This document shows positions 22,315-33,228 of a stretch of 64,000 nucleotides of DNA, in pieces (the stretch's first letter is position 1; every line of letters starts with the position of its first letter). The stretch covers positions 62,001 to 126,000 of the forward strand of contig JAANBB010000043.1 in the NCBI GenBank assembly GCA_014621425.1. Direction: 5' to 3'. Made by a program: the position numbers and the translations under genes. Origin of the DNA: Cylindrodendrum hubeiense. Taxonomy: Eukaryota > Ascomycota > Sordariomycetes > Hypocreales > Nectriaceae. A model generated the notes under the pieces. That model ran no database searches. It saw only the letters and a program-made list of their open reading frames with translations, and was not told the DNA's origin.

Positions 22315-22701
22315 CTACAGAAAGAGAGCATCTGCAACTCGGTACCAGAACCTAGATACCCATGCATCTAGCTCCACGTCTGAAAATTCTCTTTCTCCAA
22401 AGAGGATAATCCTTTCTTGTTTGCAGAGTTCTTCCTCAAGCGACTTCATCCGTTTCGTGAAAGCCATGACGTCCTGAAAGGCAGTGGACAAAACTGCCAG
22501 GAGAAAAACACAGCCCGTCATCTCCCAAGTAGATCCCTTGGGGTCGTACATTCTCCATCCACACAAAACTATTCCAAACACAAGCAACACCATGCCATGA
22601 AGTCCAAGCCTGTAGAGCGCATGTGTGAGGGTGTTAAGATTCATCCCCAAAAAGGGATCTGCGTCCAGGAGATCATGAAATCTGAAAATCACTGGCTTCA
22701 T
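22315..22701 (-). CDS. Small hypothetical protein with two predicted membrane helices, 128 aa
   Basis: The open frame runs upstream to 22812 but only from a TTG; the first ATG is 22701-22699. The protein has two hydrophobic stretches, about residues 34-50 (GMVLLVFGIVLCG) and 61-76 (GCVFLLAVLSTAF), then a charged, helix-rich tail with KSLEEELCKQER. I do not recognise the family. It lies tail to tail with the flavin-reductase-like gene (220 bp apart). The composition is more protein-like than the shadow frames, but without a homologue or introns the call is uncertain. A longer gene with an upstream exon is possible. Confidence 0.42.
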   Translation of the reverse strand: MKPVIFRFHDLLDADPFLGMNLNTLTHALYRLGLHGMVLLVFGIVLCGWRMYDPKGSTWEMTGCVFLLAVLSTAFQDVMAFTKRMKSLEEELCKQERIILFGEREFSDVELDAWVSRFWYRVADALFL

Positions 22702-23050
22702 TCTGCTGTTGGTCAGAATTGGCCAAGAGTGATGGAGGCAAGGGGCACATACTCGAAGTTCTGAGCAATGTTCCCAGATGTGGTATTTATCGTGACCGAG
22801 AGCTTGGGGCAAAATTGTTCTTTGTGGAAGGGATCCCTCGTTTTGATCCCGTTTCCTTGAAGTAGACGACTAGAAAAAGCCGGGCTCTGTGAGGTCGCAT
22901 TGACTTTTTTGCTGACAGCTTCGTTTTATAAATTCATGATAGGGGGCCTTGATGGCGTAAGTTGTCAAGGTTGGCAAGGTTTGTCGCCGTCGTGAAAAGA
23001 CATCGCTAACACGTTGCTCACGCCAATCAAGCTCGATCTGGGCGAATGGA
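22702..23050. other. Spacer between small membrane-protein ORF and PDE1
   Basis: This is a short gap between two minus-strand genes. It probably contains the PDE1 3' UTR and the promoter of the 22315-22701 ORF. Nothing else is visible. Confidence 0.4.
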
Positions 23051-24924
23051 TCAAAGGTAGAAGCTCTGTCCCGGCTTTGAGACGATGAACTCACACCCCA
23101 ACTGAACATCTTTCTCGTACTCCAGCAACTCCTTCAGGATGGTCTCTCCCACTGGCGGTCCATCTGCCAACTTGTCCTTGACATGAATGATGACTACCTT
23201 GAGGCCCTCCAACTGTCTCCGGGGCCCGAGAGTGGGGCTGAAGCGCTCAGCTTCTCTCAAGGAGAGTTCGGCGGTTGGGGTTGATAGGTGTGGCGTATCT
23301 AAGCCGACGGTGGGCGGTACCGCTTCGCCCAGCATGGAGGCCTTGATAGTCTTTGGAGAGACCGGGTCATCGGGAGCGAGACTTGGGTTGGAGGGAACCC
23401 GGCGTGGGGCCTCGTCGGCAAGGCTACCCATGCGCTTGCGTTTCTTCATAGCGCGCATTTTGCGGGCGACCTCGACCTCGGCAGCCAAGGTGCGCAGCTC
23501 CTCTATGACAAAGACGGGTTTGAGGTGCCCAAAAAGGCGATCGTTGCATTGAGAGTCGTCGTAGCTGCACTCGATAAAGATGGCGCGGAGGTTACCAGCA
23601 GCAATCTTGGGGGCGGCCTCTTGCCAAATCTGAAGATTCCTGGGACTTAGAGAGATGCTGTCCGGCTCAACATCACCAAAGATGAGCACCTCGCGGTGGT
23701 TGCCCTGCTCCTGGATGAAATAGGCACTGGAGTCGTAAACGCACACTCTCTCCTGTTCTGCCTGAGCCTGAGGAGACCCAGGGCCAAAGGCGGCTTGGCT
23801 GAGTAGGCTTGAAGTCCTCAGAGGAGCTTGTGAAGGGTGGTTATATCCGTCGCGCCGTGGGGTCTGACTGGAGCCATCATGGCTGCCAAAGCGAGTTGAT
23901 GCGCTTGAAGCTGAGCCTCGATGGCTGTGCCTTTCAATGCAGTGCCCGTGGCTCACGCTCCAAATTTTGATGAGAAGGCCCTCACAGATCTCAGAGTAGC
24001 CCCTACCCTCACCATCGCCGAGCGCAGGGCTTCCACCTTCAACTAGCCTTAGGTATGTCAGCAACCCGGCACCGTTGTTCTCGTCACTCAGGTTGGGCCA
24101 GATGACGTTGTTGAAGATGTGTGTCTTGAGGGCTTGAATGGTGCTAGGGAGGGCGGCGACCTTTTTGGGACGAGTTCCGGGGAGACCGGCGGTGTTGACG
24201 ACGAAACCGGATATGTGATCCAGATGGGGATGGGTGATCAAGTAAGTATCTACAAGACTGCGGGTGATGTGACCGGCATTGGCCGAGGCGGTGGAAAAGG
24301 GGAGAGGGAGGCCGGCAAAGGGACCGGAGGTGAGGGTGAAGGGTAGTTCGGCAGGGGTTTCCTCTGGCATGGCGGCTTCGATGAGTCGAGTGATGGAAGA
24401 GAGGTGGACTCCAGCATCGACAGCGATGACGGAGCCTCTGCGCCAATTCTGTTCTACGGAGCGGACGAGAAAGGCAGTTGTGTTTGATTCTTGAGGTCCA
24501 CCACCGGATCCCTGAGAGTGATTGTCAGTCAAGTGTCTTAGAGGGCCGAGGAGATTGTGGTTGGGGTTGAGGCAAGGTAGCAATGATAGGGGCTGGTGAA
24601 TGTTGGCGCATGCACGATGGCATCACCAGGTCCCCCTTTCAGTCTGGCGCATGGTGTTGAGGGGATGAATGATGTATGAGAGATTGTTTCAGTCGAGGAG
24701 TGAGATGTCCCCTATCCGCCTCTGATGTAATGTCTCATGCCCGTCTCATGCCGGCCTATAAGACGGATGGAGAAGGCAAGCCACATGCAGAATATGATTC
24801 GAGACAAAGGTAAGACGCGAGGCGCAGAAAGAAAAGCAAACAAATGAGGTGAGATGAGAGAACAAAAAGAAAGACTGACCAAGACAACGACCTGCAGCGC
24901 AGGCTTCATCTCATCATCACACAT
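23051..24924 (-). CDS. PDE1: Class II (low-affinity) 3',5'-cyclic-AMP phosphodiesterase
   Basis: A 15-codon first exon (24924-24880, MCDDEMKPALQVVVL) joins exon 2 (24511-23051) to give 501 residues. The join rebuilds the family's opening LQVVVLGSGGGP, which is why I accept a 368-nt intron with a GTCAGT donor. Family motifs follow: SVIAVDAGVHL, the metal-binding THPHLDHISGF, SVSHGHC, LIFGDVEPDS and IFIECSYDDSQ, ending in GCEFIVSKPGQS. Class II enzymes share the metallo-beta-lactamase fold and hydrolyse cAMP to AMP, damping the cAMP-PKA pathway that controls growth, conidiation and infection structures in moulds (family knowledge). A Ser/Arg/Gln-rich insertion (about residues 215-275) and a basic MKKRKRM segment in the C-terminal third are probably disordered loops. 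Confidence 0.92.
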
Positions 24925-27610
24925 GGCTGAGATAAGTTGGTGGTTGTGGCTGAGGGCGGGTTTCGCGACACGGTGTAAAGCGAGCTGGGGCTTTATCACT
25001 GGACGATGGTTGGTTTCGGCGAGCGAACTGCAGGAGTGCAGATGAGCCGCAGGCTGTGGCTTTGGATCGTGCAGATGCCTTTGCCGTCGCGGCCTCGAGG
25101 GCACTTCGTCCCAGTCCGGAGCGAAAAAAGGAATCACCAACGGCGACATGCAGCTGCGGGAGCTTGTTCGCCTCCCGCCAACCTGGTTTGCGGAATTGAC
25201 GCCGTGGTGGTGGTGTACGTGGTGATGTGCGTGTGGCGATGTGCGTGTGGTGATGTGTGTGGTGACGGGGCAATTGGCGATGGTGCGTGTGAGAGTGTGC
25301 GGCGGATCCGATGCGAGGTGATGCGATGTGTGATGCGATACCCGACAGACCGGACGGGATGACGGAGTAGTGGTGTATCGACGGGATGTATCCGACGGGA
25401 ATGGTTCGAGTTGGGATGTGGCACGTGACGGACGGTGGGCGATGAGGTGTGAAGAGAGGTCGAACTGGAAAGTCCGGGATGGGAAGTATGAAACCTTGAG
25501 GTGGAAGGTTGTTGAAGGTTGTTGGCTGTTGGCCTGTGTGCTGTTGGCTGTGTGCTGTGGGTGGGCTGTTGGTTGTTGACTCTGGACTATATTGGGTTTT
25601 AATGTTCTGGAGCTGGCTGGGCGCAGTGTAGTGAATCCGGGGTGCGTCCCAAGCGACAAAGAAGAGCTGGACTGTGCAGCTGCTGCAGGCTACCACAAGC
25701 TGTAAGCTGTAAGCTGCAAGCTGCAAGCTACCCAGAGGCAGGTATAAGCAGTGGTATCAGCAGTGATGATGACCGTGCTTGTCGTGCGCGTGCAGGGAGC
25801 CGGATCGAAACGAAACAAATCAAGACGAGACAAGAATGAGCTCGAGCCGTGCCCGTTTGACAGTCGGATCTGAGCAGCGACCGGGACGGAGGACGGAGCT
25901 GACGGGTCGGGGGTGGGCTTTGAGGTGAGGTGGTGGTGGGTGGGTGGTGTGGATATACGCCCGGCCGGTGAAGCAAAAGCAGCAAACGTACAATGTACAG
26001 CCACAGGCTAGCCAAGGGCGGGCAATCAAACAGCCGGGGACGGGAAGTGAGGGTTCGCCGTTGACAGGCGAAGGGAATAAATTCCCCGAGATAAGAAAGC
26101 CGAGCGAGGACGGAGTGCCGGTTGACAAGGAGCAGCGAGCAGCGAGCAGAGAGATTGAGGAGTGGTCAAGACAAGACAGACTCGGGATTGCCGCTTCTTT
26201 TTGTAAGTCCCGCCATGCGTCTCCCGCAGCTCGCACATGGCCGACGCAGTCCAGCAAAGCAAGCAGCTCGCTCTCCTGCCTCTCTGCCTCTTGTCTCGAT
26301 CCCTACCCGGGCCACCTCCTCCACCTCCACCTCCTCCTCCTCCTCACCAAGGTCGCGACCCGACGAAACAACCCCAAAGAGCCAGAAAGGGCCCCCGGTC
26401 CGTAGGGGTTGGCCCGCCCTTGTACAGGCCTCAGCTCCCAGGCCGCAGAGCTGCCCTAGCGTAGCGCTCCTCTGCCAGTTAGCGCCCCTGTGCGCCCCCC
26501 ATTGCCATCGGCGTTGCCGTGAGCCAGTGAGCCGGAGCCAGTGGGCCGCTGCGACCCCGGCCCCCAAGCACAAGCTCCAGGACTTGGCTCTTTTGGCCTG
26601 CATGGATCATGGCTCGTTCGCCGCGGGAGCGCCTCCAATCGAGCCCGCCGTCTGTCAGCCCAGAGTCTGCCCGCCCGGCGTGAGCTAAAGGCCTCTTCCC
26701 GCGAGCCGGACCCCGGGTAGAGCCCTCTCATGTGCCTCTCAAGTGGCCCGTAAGTGGCCCGTAAGTGGCCCTGAAGTCCCCCCTCGGGTGCGCCTCAGGT
26801 GCTTCGCTGTGCCCTGACGCCTACCCAGCCCTGCAGCTGCCGTGGCTCGGCGAACTTAGTCTTGAGTCTCTTGTTGCTTAAGTGGACTCTGCGTGGGCTC
26901 TGCGTGGGCTCAACATGGGCTCTGCGTCGACGCTGCGTCTTGCTGCCTTCCTAGATGGTATCGGGTGGATAGCAGTTGGTCGCCTCGGCGCACGAATACG
27001 TCCGCCGGCTTCCCTCTGCCTTGAGTCCCGAATCTTCGTGGCGGCTCCTGGTGACATGCGTCTGCTCCCGAAGGCTGACATGCGAATATGCAGGCTTGCA
27101 GTGGACGTCTGAGATGCATTTGTTGAGGGGCTGGCTGGTCAACGTCACCGTCACACACGGGGTCGTATTGTTCGTCCCGCCCACAAAGAACGAGTCGATT
27201 TTCAAGTTGCACAAAGGAAACGCATTGCATGTTGATTTGATGTTTATTATTAGTTGCTGGTAGTTTTCTTATCTCTAGATAGCCCAGCCTTTGTTGTCCC
27301 TTTCTACTCTCATCTATCCAAATCTATCCTCATCAAAGCCCATCCCTTGATGCCAAGGGTATTCTACCCACCTCTTGATTGCCATATAACAAAGACAAAA
27401 TAACAGTTAGCGCTCGCTATGATATGCTAGTGATCCTCGACTGTGACTGAAAAAGTAGCTAGACAACGAGAAAAATAAGCACGAGAGAAAAAGGGAACAA
27501 GCACCCAAACATGCCATGCGAATGAACTTAGCACAAGGCACTTATGCCAGCTGAGCAAAGTAACACCTGTGACAACTCGCACCACATGTCCTGGCAAAGT
27601 CACTTGACTT
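24925..27610. other. Gene-poor spacer upstream of PDE1
   Basis: These 2.7 kb hold the PDE1 promoter and the 3' flank of the 27611-29899 gene. I see GT-rich stretches around 25210-25350, a GTAAGCT/GCAAGCT repeat near 25699-25730 and an 11-bp tandem repeat (listed separately). The many overlapping ORFs at 25.0-26.7 kb are Pro/Ser/His/Arg-biased shadows. No gene is supported. Confidence 0.5.
26741..26773. repeat. Tandem repeat, AAGTGGCCCGT x3
   Basis: Three 11-bp units are present, the last with two end changes, in the spacer upstream of PDE1. No function is evident. Confidence 0.8.
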
Positions 27611-29899
27611 TCAGATCGTCCGAGTGTAGTCGATAGATCCACGTTGGAACCTGCGGGGGTTATCCCCAATACAGAACGACCGGCGGCGGTAGCGACGGCC
27701 GTGTCTCCCAGCTCGCCTGTCCATCATGCGCCTAAACTCGGCCTCGCCATCTTCTCGATCGCTGATGCGAATCCGCTTGTGGGGACGCTTGTATCTTTGC
27801 GGACAGTCGAGCAGGTTGCCTACACCATTCGAGTCATCATCGTCATCATCGTCGTCGTCGTCGTCGACCTCGCCGTCGTTTCGCGGCCGCTTCTTACCCC
27901 TCAACTGCTCGATGAGCTCATTGTGGTTCGCATCTGGACCAAAGCTGACGCCTGCGGTGGGCTCGACTGGTGCCGGCCCAGACTGAGTATTGAGCTCCTG
28001 GTTTGCCTGCTTCAGAAAATCTTCTAGGGGTGACAAATCAATGATGTCGCTCACCTCCCCGGCCACTTGTGCCGGAATTGAGCCCAAGTTAGCCTCAGGG
28101 GCCACGATTGCGACGTCTGTATTGTTCTGCTTGGCTTGTCTCTTCTTCTCCTGTTTTTGTATTTTCTCCGCAGTCGTTTGGTCGACACACAAACGTAGAT
28201 CTCCATGGTGAAAATCAGCCGTCTTCTTCGTCGGTACTTCCTTCTTGGCGTTGCGTGTGTCCCGACAAACCTGGCGGACGGGATGTTGAGTGTCTAAGTG
28301 ATAAGTGAGGAGGCGGTAGGAAAGCGACTCTTCATGAGCACGGGGCATAACCTGCGCGTTCTGCTTTCCTTGTTTCGTAATCCAAGGTTTGATAGCCTGT
28401 GCAACGATGTTCGTGTCCGGGTCTCGGTTGATTAGCATGGGATTGTTTCTTGTCTTGTCTTCCTTGGGCAGCCAGCGGGTGTCTGGCTGGAGCTTGCGGT
28501 TCATGAAGAATTCATAAGGGTCGAAGCATTGCTCGAAGCACCAGAGATGCATGGCTCCCGCCATATGGAAGGGATCTTTTGTGCCATTCGAGGTGAGCTC
28601 ATGGAATTCATCAAAGGCCACGCGATACCAGCCTGCGATGATGGCTCTACTTCTCACTGGGCATTCAGACCAGCGACATTTTCGGCCTTTGGGATCGACT
28701 CTGTTATTGCACTGTGCTGGGCACTGCTGAAGCCATATTCGTAGATCTCGAGGGCAGTTGTCGAAGTACGCGCGTAGCTGTTGGGTAGTAAACGGTCGGT
28801 CATGATCCCACTGGCCAGTACGTGAGTAGGAGAAGATAGCGTTCTCCATGCTCCATGTGGGAATGTATGGCATTTCGTGTGTGTAAAACAGGGATGGATC
28901 GGCTTTGGGGTTTTGCTCCTTCTTGTCTCGGCGGTTCCGGCTGACCGTCTCGGTTTGGGACTGAACATCTTCTCTCAGCCAATCGCCGTCAACAGGGTTA
29001 GCACCAGAATTACCGCTGGGATTAGCATAGTGATCAGCCCGACTTTTACCTCTGGTTACCGATTGATGCTGAGGGTAAGACTGGTTAGAAGGGCCGCTGT
29101 TACCTTGAGGCATGTGAGATTGGGGAATCCGGGCATTGTTGGCGTACTGCTGATTCTGGACCGGCCAGGGCTGCTGCCAACTGCTGCCATTTTGTGGAAC
29201 ATCGAGATTGACATCGGTGGCGTGGGGTTGGGGAACTGATGGGTAATAAGGCTGTGCCATCGGAAACAAGGCATTGGCCAGTGTATTGTCCTCAAGGGGG
29301 AATGCCAATGAGCCGGCTGCTGGCTGAAGATTGTGGGAGCTAGCCACTTGGAGAGGTCCCAGTGAATTGTCAATGCCTTGTGAGTTGGTTACAGGGAAAT
29401 ATTCTTGCGAGCCCATTGCAGGGGCATGTCCCAGTGAATTGTCAATGCCTTGTGAGCTGGTTACAGGGACATCTTCTTGCGAGCCCATCGCAGGGGCATG
29501 TCCCTGTGAAGTATTCACACTGGGCAGTTCAAGTGTGGGGACAGGGGGAACTTCCACTTCGGTTGTCGTGGAGAGAAACTTCGGCGCAGTGTTCAAATTG
29601 GGAAGTCCAAATGAGCTGCCCGCAAGAGAAGATTCTCCATTTCCTGGTGATGAGTTACCGATACTTCCCAGCTGACCCAGATAGTCTTGGCCAGTGGGCA
29701 ATAACAGGGGAGTTTGCTGACAAGCTGCTAAAGCCGGATCTGAAGAGCCCATGAATTGAGGGTCGACGTTGGGAAGTTCATCGTAGTTATAGTTGGAATC
29801 ATCATCCGGGTTCCATGAATCTCCGAAGAGTGTGTCAATGTCGTGAGACAGGATCACGGAGTTACTCGCGGCAGTGCTGTTTTCCAGATATGGGGACAT
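27611..29899 (-). CDS. Hypothetical nuclear-looking protein, 762 aa, with internal duplication and poly-Asp tract
   Basis: This is a single exon from ATG 29899 (MSPYLENSTAASNS); the frame stays open upstream to 30130 without a better start. The N-terminal 330 residues are Ser/Pro/Gln/Asn-rich and contain two 24-residue copies (SQGIDNSLGHAPAMGSQE-like) encoded by a 72-bp direct duplication. Residues about 350-590 look folded and conserved: Trp/Phe-rich, with a Cys cluster spaced C-x13-C-x3-C-x11-C-x5-C around QQCPAQCNNR and GRKCRWSEC, possibly metal-binding, then AMHLWCFEQCFDPYEFF. The tail has an 11-residue Asp run and Arg/Lys-rich segments (KRPHKRIRI), likely a nuclear signal. I do not recognise the family; a chromatin or transcription role is only a guess. 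Confidence 0.75.
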   Translation of the reverse strand: MSPYLENSTAASNSVILSHDIDTLFGDSWNPDDDSNYNYDELPNVDPQFMGSSDPALAACQQTPLLLPTGQDYLGQLGSIGNSSPGNGESSLAGSSFGLPNLNTAPKFLSTTTEVEVPPVPTLELPSVNTSQGHAPAMGSQEDVPVTSSQGIDNSLGHAPAMGSQEYFPVTNSQGIDNSLGPLQVASSHNLQPAAGSLAFPLEDNTLANALFPMAQPYYPSVPQPHATDVNLDVPQNGSSWQQPWPVQNQQYANNARIPQSHMPQGNSGPSNQSYPQHQSVTRGKSRADHYANPSGNSGANPVDGDWLREDVQSQTETVSRNRRDKKEQNPKADPSLFYTHEMPYIPTWSMENAIFSYSRTGQWDHDRPFTTQQLRAYFDNCPRDLRIWLQQCPAQCNNRVDPKGRKCRWSECPVRSRAIIAGWYRVAFDEFHELTSNGTKDPFHMAGAMHLWCFEQCFDPYEFFMNRKLQPDTRWLPKEDKTRNNPMLINRDPDTNIVAQAIKPWITKQGKQNAQVMPRAHEESLSYRLLTYHLDTQHPVRQVCRDTRNAKKEVPTKKTADFHHGDLRLCVDQTTAEKIQKQEKKRQAKQNNTDVAIVAPEANLGSIPAQVAGEVSDIIDLSPLEDFLKQANQELNTQSGPAPVEPTAGVSFGPDANHNELIEQLRGKKRPRNDGEVDDDDDDDDDDDSNGVGNLLDCPQRYKRPHKRIRISDREDGEAEFRRMMDRRAGRHGRRYRRRSFCIGDNPRRFQRGSIDYTRTI
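29358..29501. repeat. 72-bp direct tandem duplication inside the 762-aa gene
   Basis: Copies at 29358-29429 and 29430-29501 differ at four positions by eye. The period is 24 codons, so the duplication keeps the reading frame. The following bases start a diverged third copy. Confidence 0.9.
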
Positions 29900-31849
29900 G
29901 TTGTTATCGGAAGCCAGGATAGGACCCGGAAACTGAAATATTGTGGCTCGGGTATTCAGAGGGCTAAGCAGATTGCGTTTAGTTCTTATCTCGAACGAAT
30001 AAAATCGAAAACAGGTTGAGATAATGGCATTATATATATTAATTGAATGGGTGATTAGAACAGATAATGTCAATTCAAAGGCTTTGTTGCTGAGGCGCTT
30101 TGGAATTCGAACAAAGCAGCAGACTAACACTAGGAACTACACATGGACAATTGGAACACGGTTGGGATACTAATTGTTCATAAAGAACATGAGTCTCATC
30201 GGGCTTTGTTTAGGGAATAGGGGAACAACGAAATCATATTTGGACTCGCAGAGCTAAAGATCTGAAACGTCAAAATAAGCGCATTCAAGTGGCATTGAAG
30301 GAACCTGACCACTTGTTAGCGACTATAATGGGAACTAGGGAGATGCAATAATAGATGGAGGCTGGCGGTTTTGGCCAGGGGAAAAAACATTGGTTTCGAC
30401 AGTAAGTGTTCAGAACAGGTCTGTGTTATGTGTCTTTTATCATAAGAGTTGAAGAGCCAGGCTGGGATGAGGGAAATAAACGGCTTACAACTATGCTGGG
30501 ATGGCCTAGACTTGTCGATTTGTGATTCAGAGACATTAGGATGGTTGAGCAGCCTCAGATCCTGGTGGACATGGGAGCAGATGAAGCAAAACATGAGTTA
30601 AGAGGGCATAATTATGGCTTACCCATGTCTCACCGCAGGAAGCAAATCCCGACTGCGGTAATACGGGGCTATCCGTGGAAGAACTTGGCACATTCATCAC
30701 GCCGTGGTATATGTGGAAGTGGTGGGGACTGTGGGGGACATTTTTGAGGACCTTGAAGTTGATGAGGAAGAAAAGAGTGGGCACGGAGCTCGGGGCTGCA
30801 TTCTCCGATCTTTGGTGCAATGAATCCCGTCGCTCTGGTTGTCTGGCTGCCAAACGCCTGGAGGGGACGTGTGTGGCCCCTGTCAAATCCCGCCACAGCG
30901 TGGCACAAGGTATCGAGGATCGTATTCAATCTTGAATCCTGCGACCCAGAATAGCTCTTGGACTTCGTAAACCGGATTTAGAGGCCAAGTCTAGCCTGAA
31001 CTGCAGTAGCTGACCCGTTGATCAAGTCCGCCAACCCGTCCGGGCCTTTCCCTTGATGCTCGGTGGCAAAGAGCTCGACATTGAATATTTCCCAAACAGG
31101 CTTGCGCCCGAGGGAGGATGACCTGCACCTCCTGGGGTTTGAGGGGCGCGACAACGCAAAATCGTGTGATATATGACTTGGTTAAAAATATACTGTGCAT
31201 GTCCGGGGTTGCCGGTTTAGAGCCATCGAGCTCTGAGAGTGCAATCAAGCTGAAGACCTTGTGCATGGAATGCTGACGATAATTAACCCTCGATATCTTG
31301 GGTAATTAAACCTCGAGGCCGAGCTCAGTGCTCGCCAGTGCTCTACTTGCGGCAGCACCACCCACGGTTCAGTCTCCCGCACTGCAAGAAATGCTTAAGT
31401 CCCCCATCGAAGACCTAAGAAGGGCGCTAATCAGGGAGCACGGCCAGCGACTTCCAGGGCCTCTCAGCCAACCAAAGCCGCCTCCAGCGCTCCAGCGCAA
31501 GCCTAGGGAGTCACTATCCGCGTTCAAGTCACCCAACCCAACCAACGGCAGGCAAGGGGGGCAGGGGCAGACTCCACAAGGGGTCCCCGCTGTTTTGCAA
31601 CGGGGTTGCGCGCTCCTGGCGCCAAAGCCCGCCCTGGAGCGTTGAAGGTACAGGGCCAATTTAGTGGGTGTGCCGCTGTGCCCTGAAGGCCTGAGCCTGA
31701 GACGGTCGCCCAAAGGGTGTAAAAGGCTCGACCTACGTCACGAGACTACGACGTCGTGGCTGGCTGCATCTCCAATTCACCTCCCGCCGCCAATCCTCCT
31801 CTCCTCAACGGCCGCATCTACGGATCCCCAGATCTCCAGATCTCCCACC
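29900..31849. other. Divergent intergenic region, 762-aa gene and DMAP-domain gene
   Basis: The side next to 29900 is AT-rich, with a TATATATATTAATT stretch near 30032-30046, the likely promoter of the minus-strand gene. The plus strand before 31850 is CT-rich, a probable leader for the DMAP-domain gene. The short ORFs between 30.3 and 31.7 kb overlap on both strands and show no family features. Confidence 0.45.
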
Positions 31850-32445
31850 ATGGCGGCCGAACTCAGCCCCGAGCTCCAGGACAGGCTCATAGAGCTCGAT
31901 CGCGAGCTTGAGGTATGTCCTGTCCCATCTGCCGGCCTTGCTGCCCCACGCCACAATCCCTCGGACCTGCTCTCTCACGCCATGAAAGACAGCTTTGGAC
32001 GGGGGCTGGCTTCATTCGCTTCACAGGACTGCATATGACTGACGCGGATGTATCTATAGGAGGGAGATATTACGCAGAAAGGGTGAGCGCTCGCCCGCGA
32101 CGCCGTTTGCGCCGTCTGCGCCGTGCCCACCCCCATTGACTAACGCTCCCACAGCTACCAGAAGCGACGAACCCAGCTATTCTCCCAATTCTACGGCTCC
32201 CCTCCACCCCAAACCGCGCCTCCGGTCGCGCCTCAAGCTGCAGAGCCCCAGATCGGCCTGCGAATGACANNNNCNNNTACTATCCTACTGAGCCCCGCCC
32301 ACGCCAGCAGGAGCAGCAACAGCAACAGCAACAGCAGCATCAGCAGCATCATCAACAACACCCAGGCCATGAAGAATGGCAGTGGCAAGAGCGGGAAGGC
32401 TTCTTCACCCGCGTTGCCAAGGGTGTGGGCTCGCCATACGTTTAA
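31850..32445 (+). CDS. DMAP1-binding-domain protein, short, reading frame broken at an N run
   Basis: Exon 1 (31850-31912), exon 2 (32060-32082, only 23 nt) and exon 3 (from 32155) join in frame to MAAELSPELQDRLIELDREL, then EEGDITQKGYQKRRTQLFSQ, the signature of the DMAP1-binding domain found in DMAP1, DIP2 and fungal Mug62/CPS1-type proteins. Splice signals are good: GTATGT, GTGAGC and a CTAAC branch site. Exon 3 then enters Ns at 32270-32277. Past them the best coding frame is Gln/His-rich and ends EREGFFTRVAKGVGSPYV at 32445, but it is one base out of register with the frame before the Ns. The other frame runs on to 32581 as a Ser-rich tail. The long adenylate-forming domains of DIP2/Mug62 are absent downstream, so this is either a stand-alone short protein or a truncated gene. 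Confidence 0.62.
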
Positions 32446-33228
32446 GTTACTCTGCGACGGACGATCCAACATGGGCATCGTCCGCCCGAGACTCCTAGCC
32501 ATTGAGACATGGCAGGTATTACAGTCTCAGGTAACCACAAGACATGACTCGTTGGGGAAATACCACCCCCGCGGCATATAGCATCAGGCGCAGACGAGGG
32601 AAATATCTATGCAATGGCTCCAGTCGAGAGCCAATGCATGCACCCATATTTCCTCATTTTGTATGAATGGCACGGCAGCAGCACATTTGACGGCATTGCG
32701 ACGGCGTTGGGGGAAACGGGCTAATGGCGACCTGGCTCGCCGGTTGAAATTTTGGAGAAGTGTCATGATTTCTTCCTGGGACATATTACATCACGGGGCG
32801 GTGCATGGCCCCTTTTCAAAGTCATTTCAGTGCTATCAAGGCATACTATTTTTTATGTACAGGTTAAATATTTATTCATCAAACCAGATGAAAGGGTGGG
32901 CAAGGATGATGAAAGATGAGGGACTCATCTAAATAGGAAGAAAATGAAAACAAACACATTATCCCATCATTGATTAAGCTTGCGAAGAGTGTGAAGAGTG
33001 TGAAGCCATCGCGTTGTCTGAAAATACAAAACGCACTTTTATTATCCCCCCCTGAGTTATTATACTATCTGAGGCATTTTGCCACTACTATCCAACGCCT
33101 ATTATGTGTGTACCCATGAATCGAGAGAACTCGAGTACTGTGAGGCCAATGACCTTCAGTCCATGAGTCGTCGACCATGAATCACCAAATGCAAAATGCG
33201 CGTCTATATCCTCGGAATCCCCATCCTT
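32446..33228. other. Convergent spacer between DMAP-domain gene and MFS transporter
   Basis: This holds the two 3' flanks. It is AT-rich at 32830-33120. No coding or RNA feature is supported. Confidence 0.45.
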
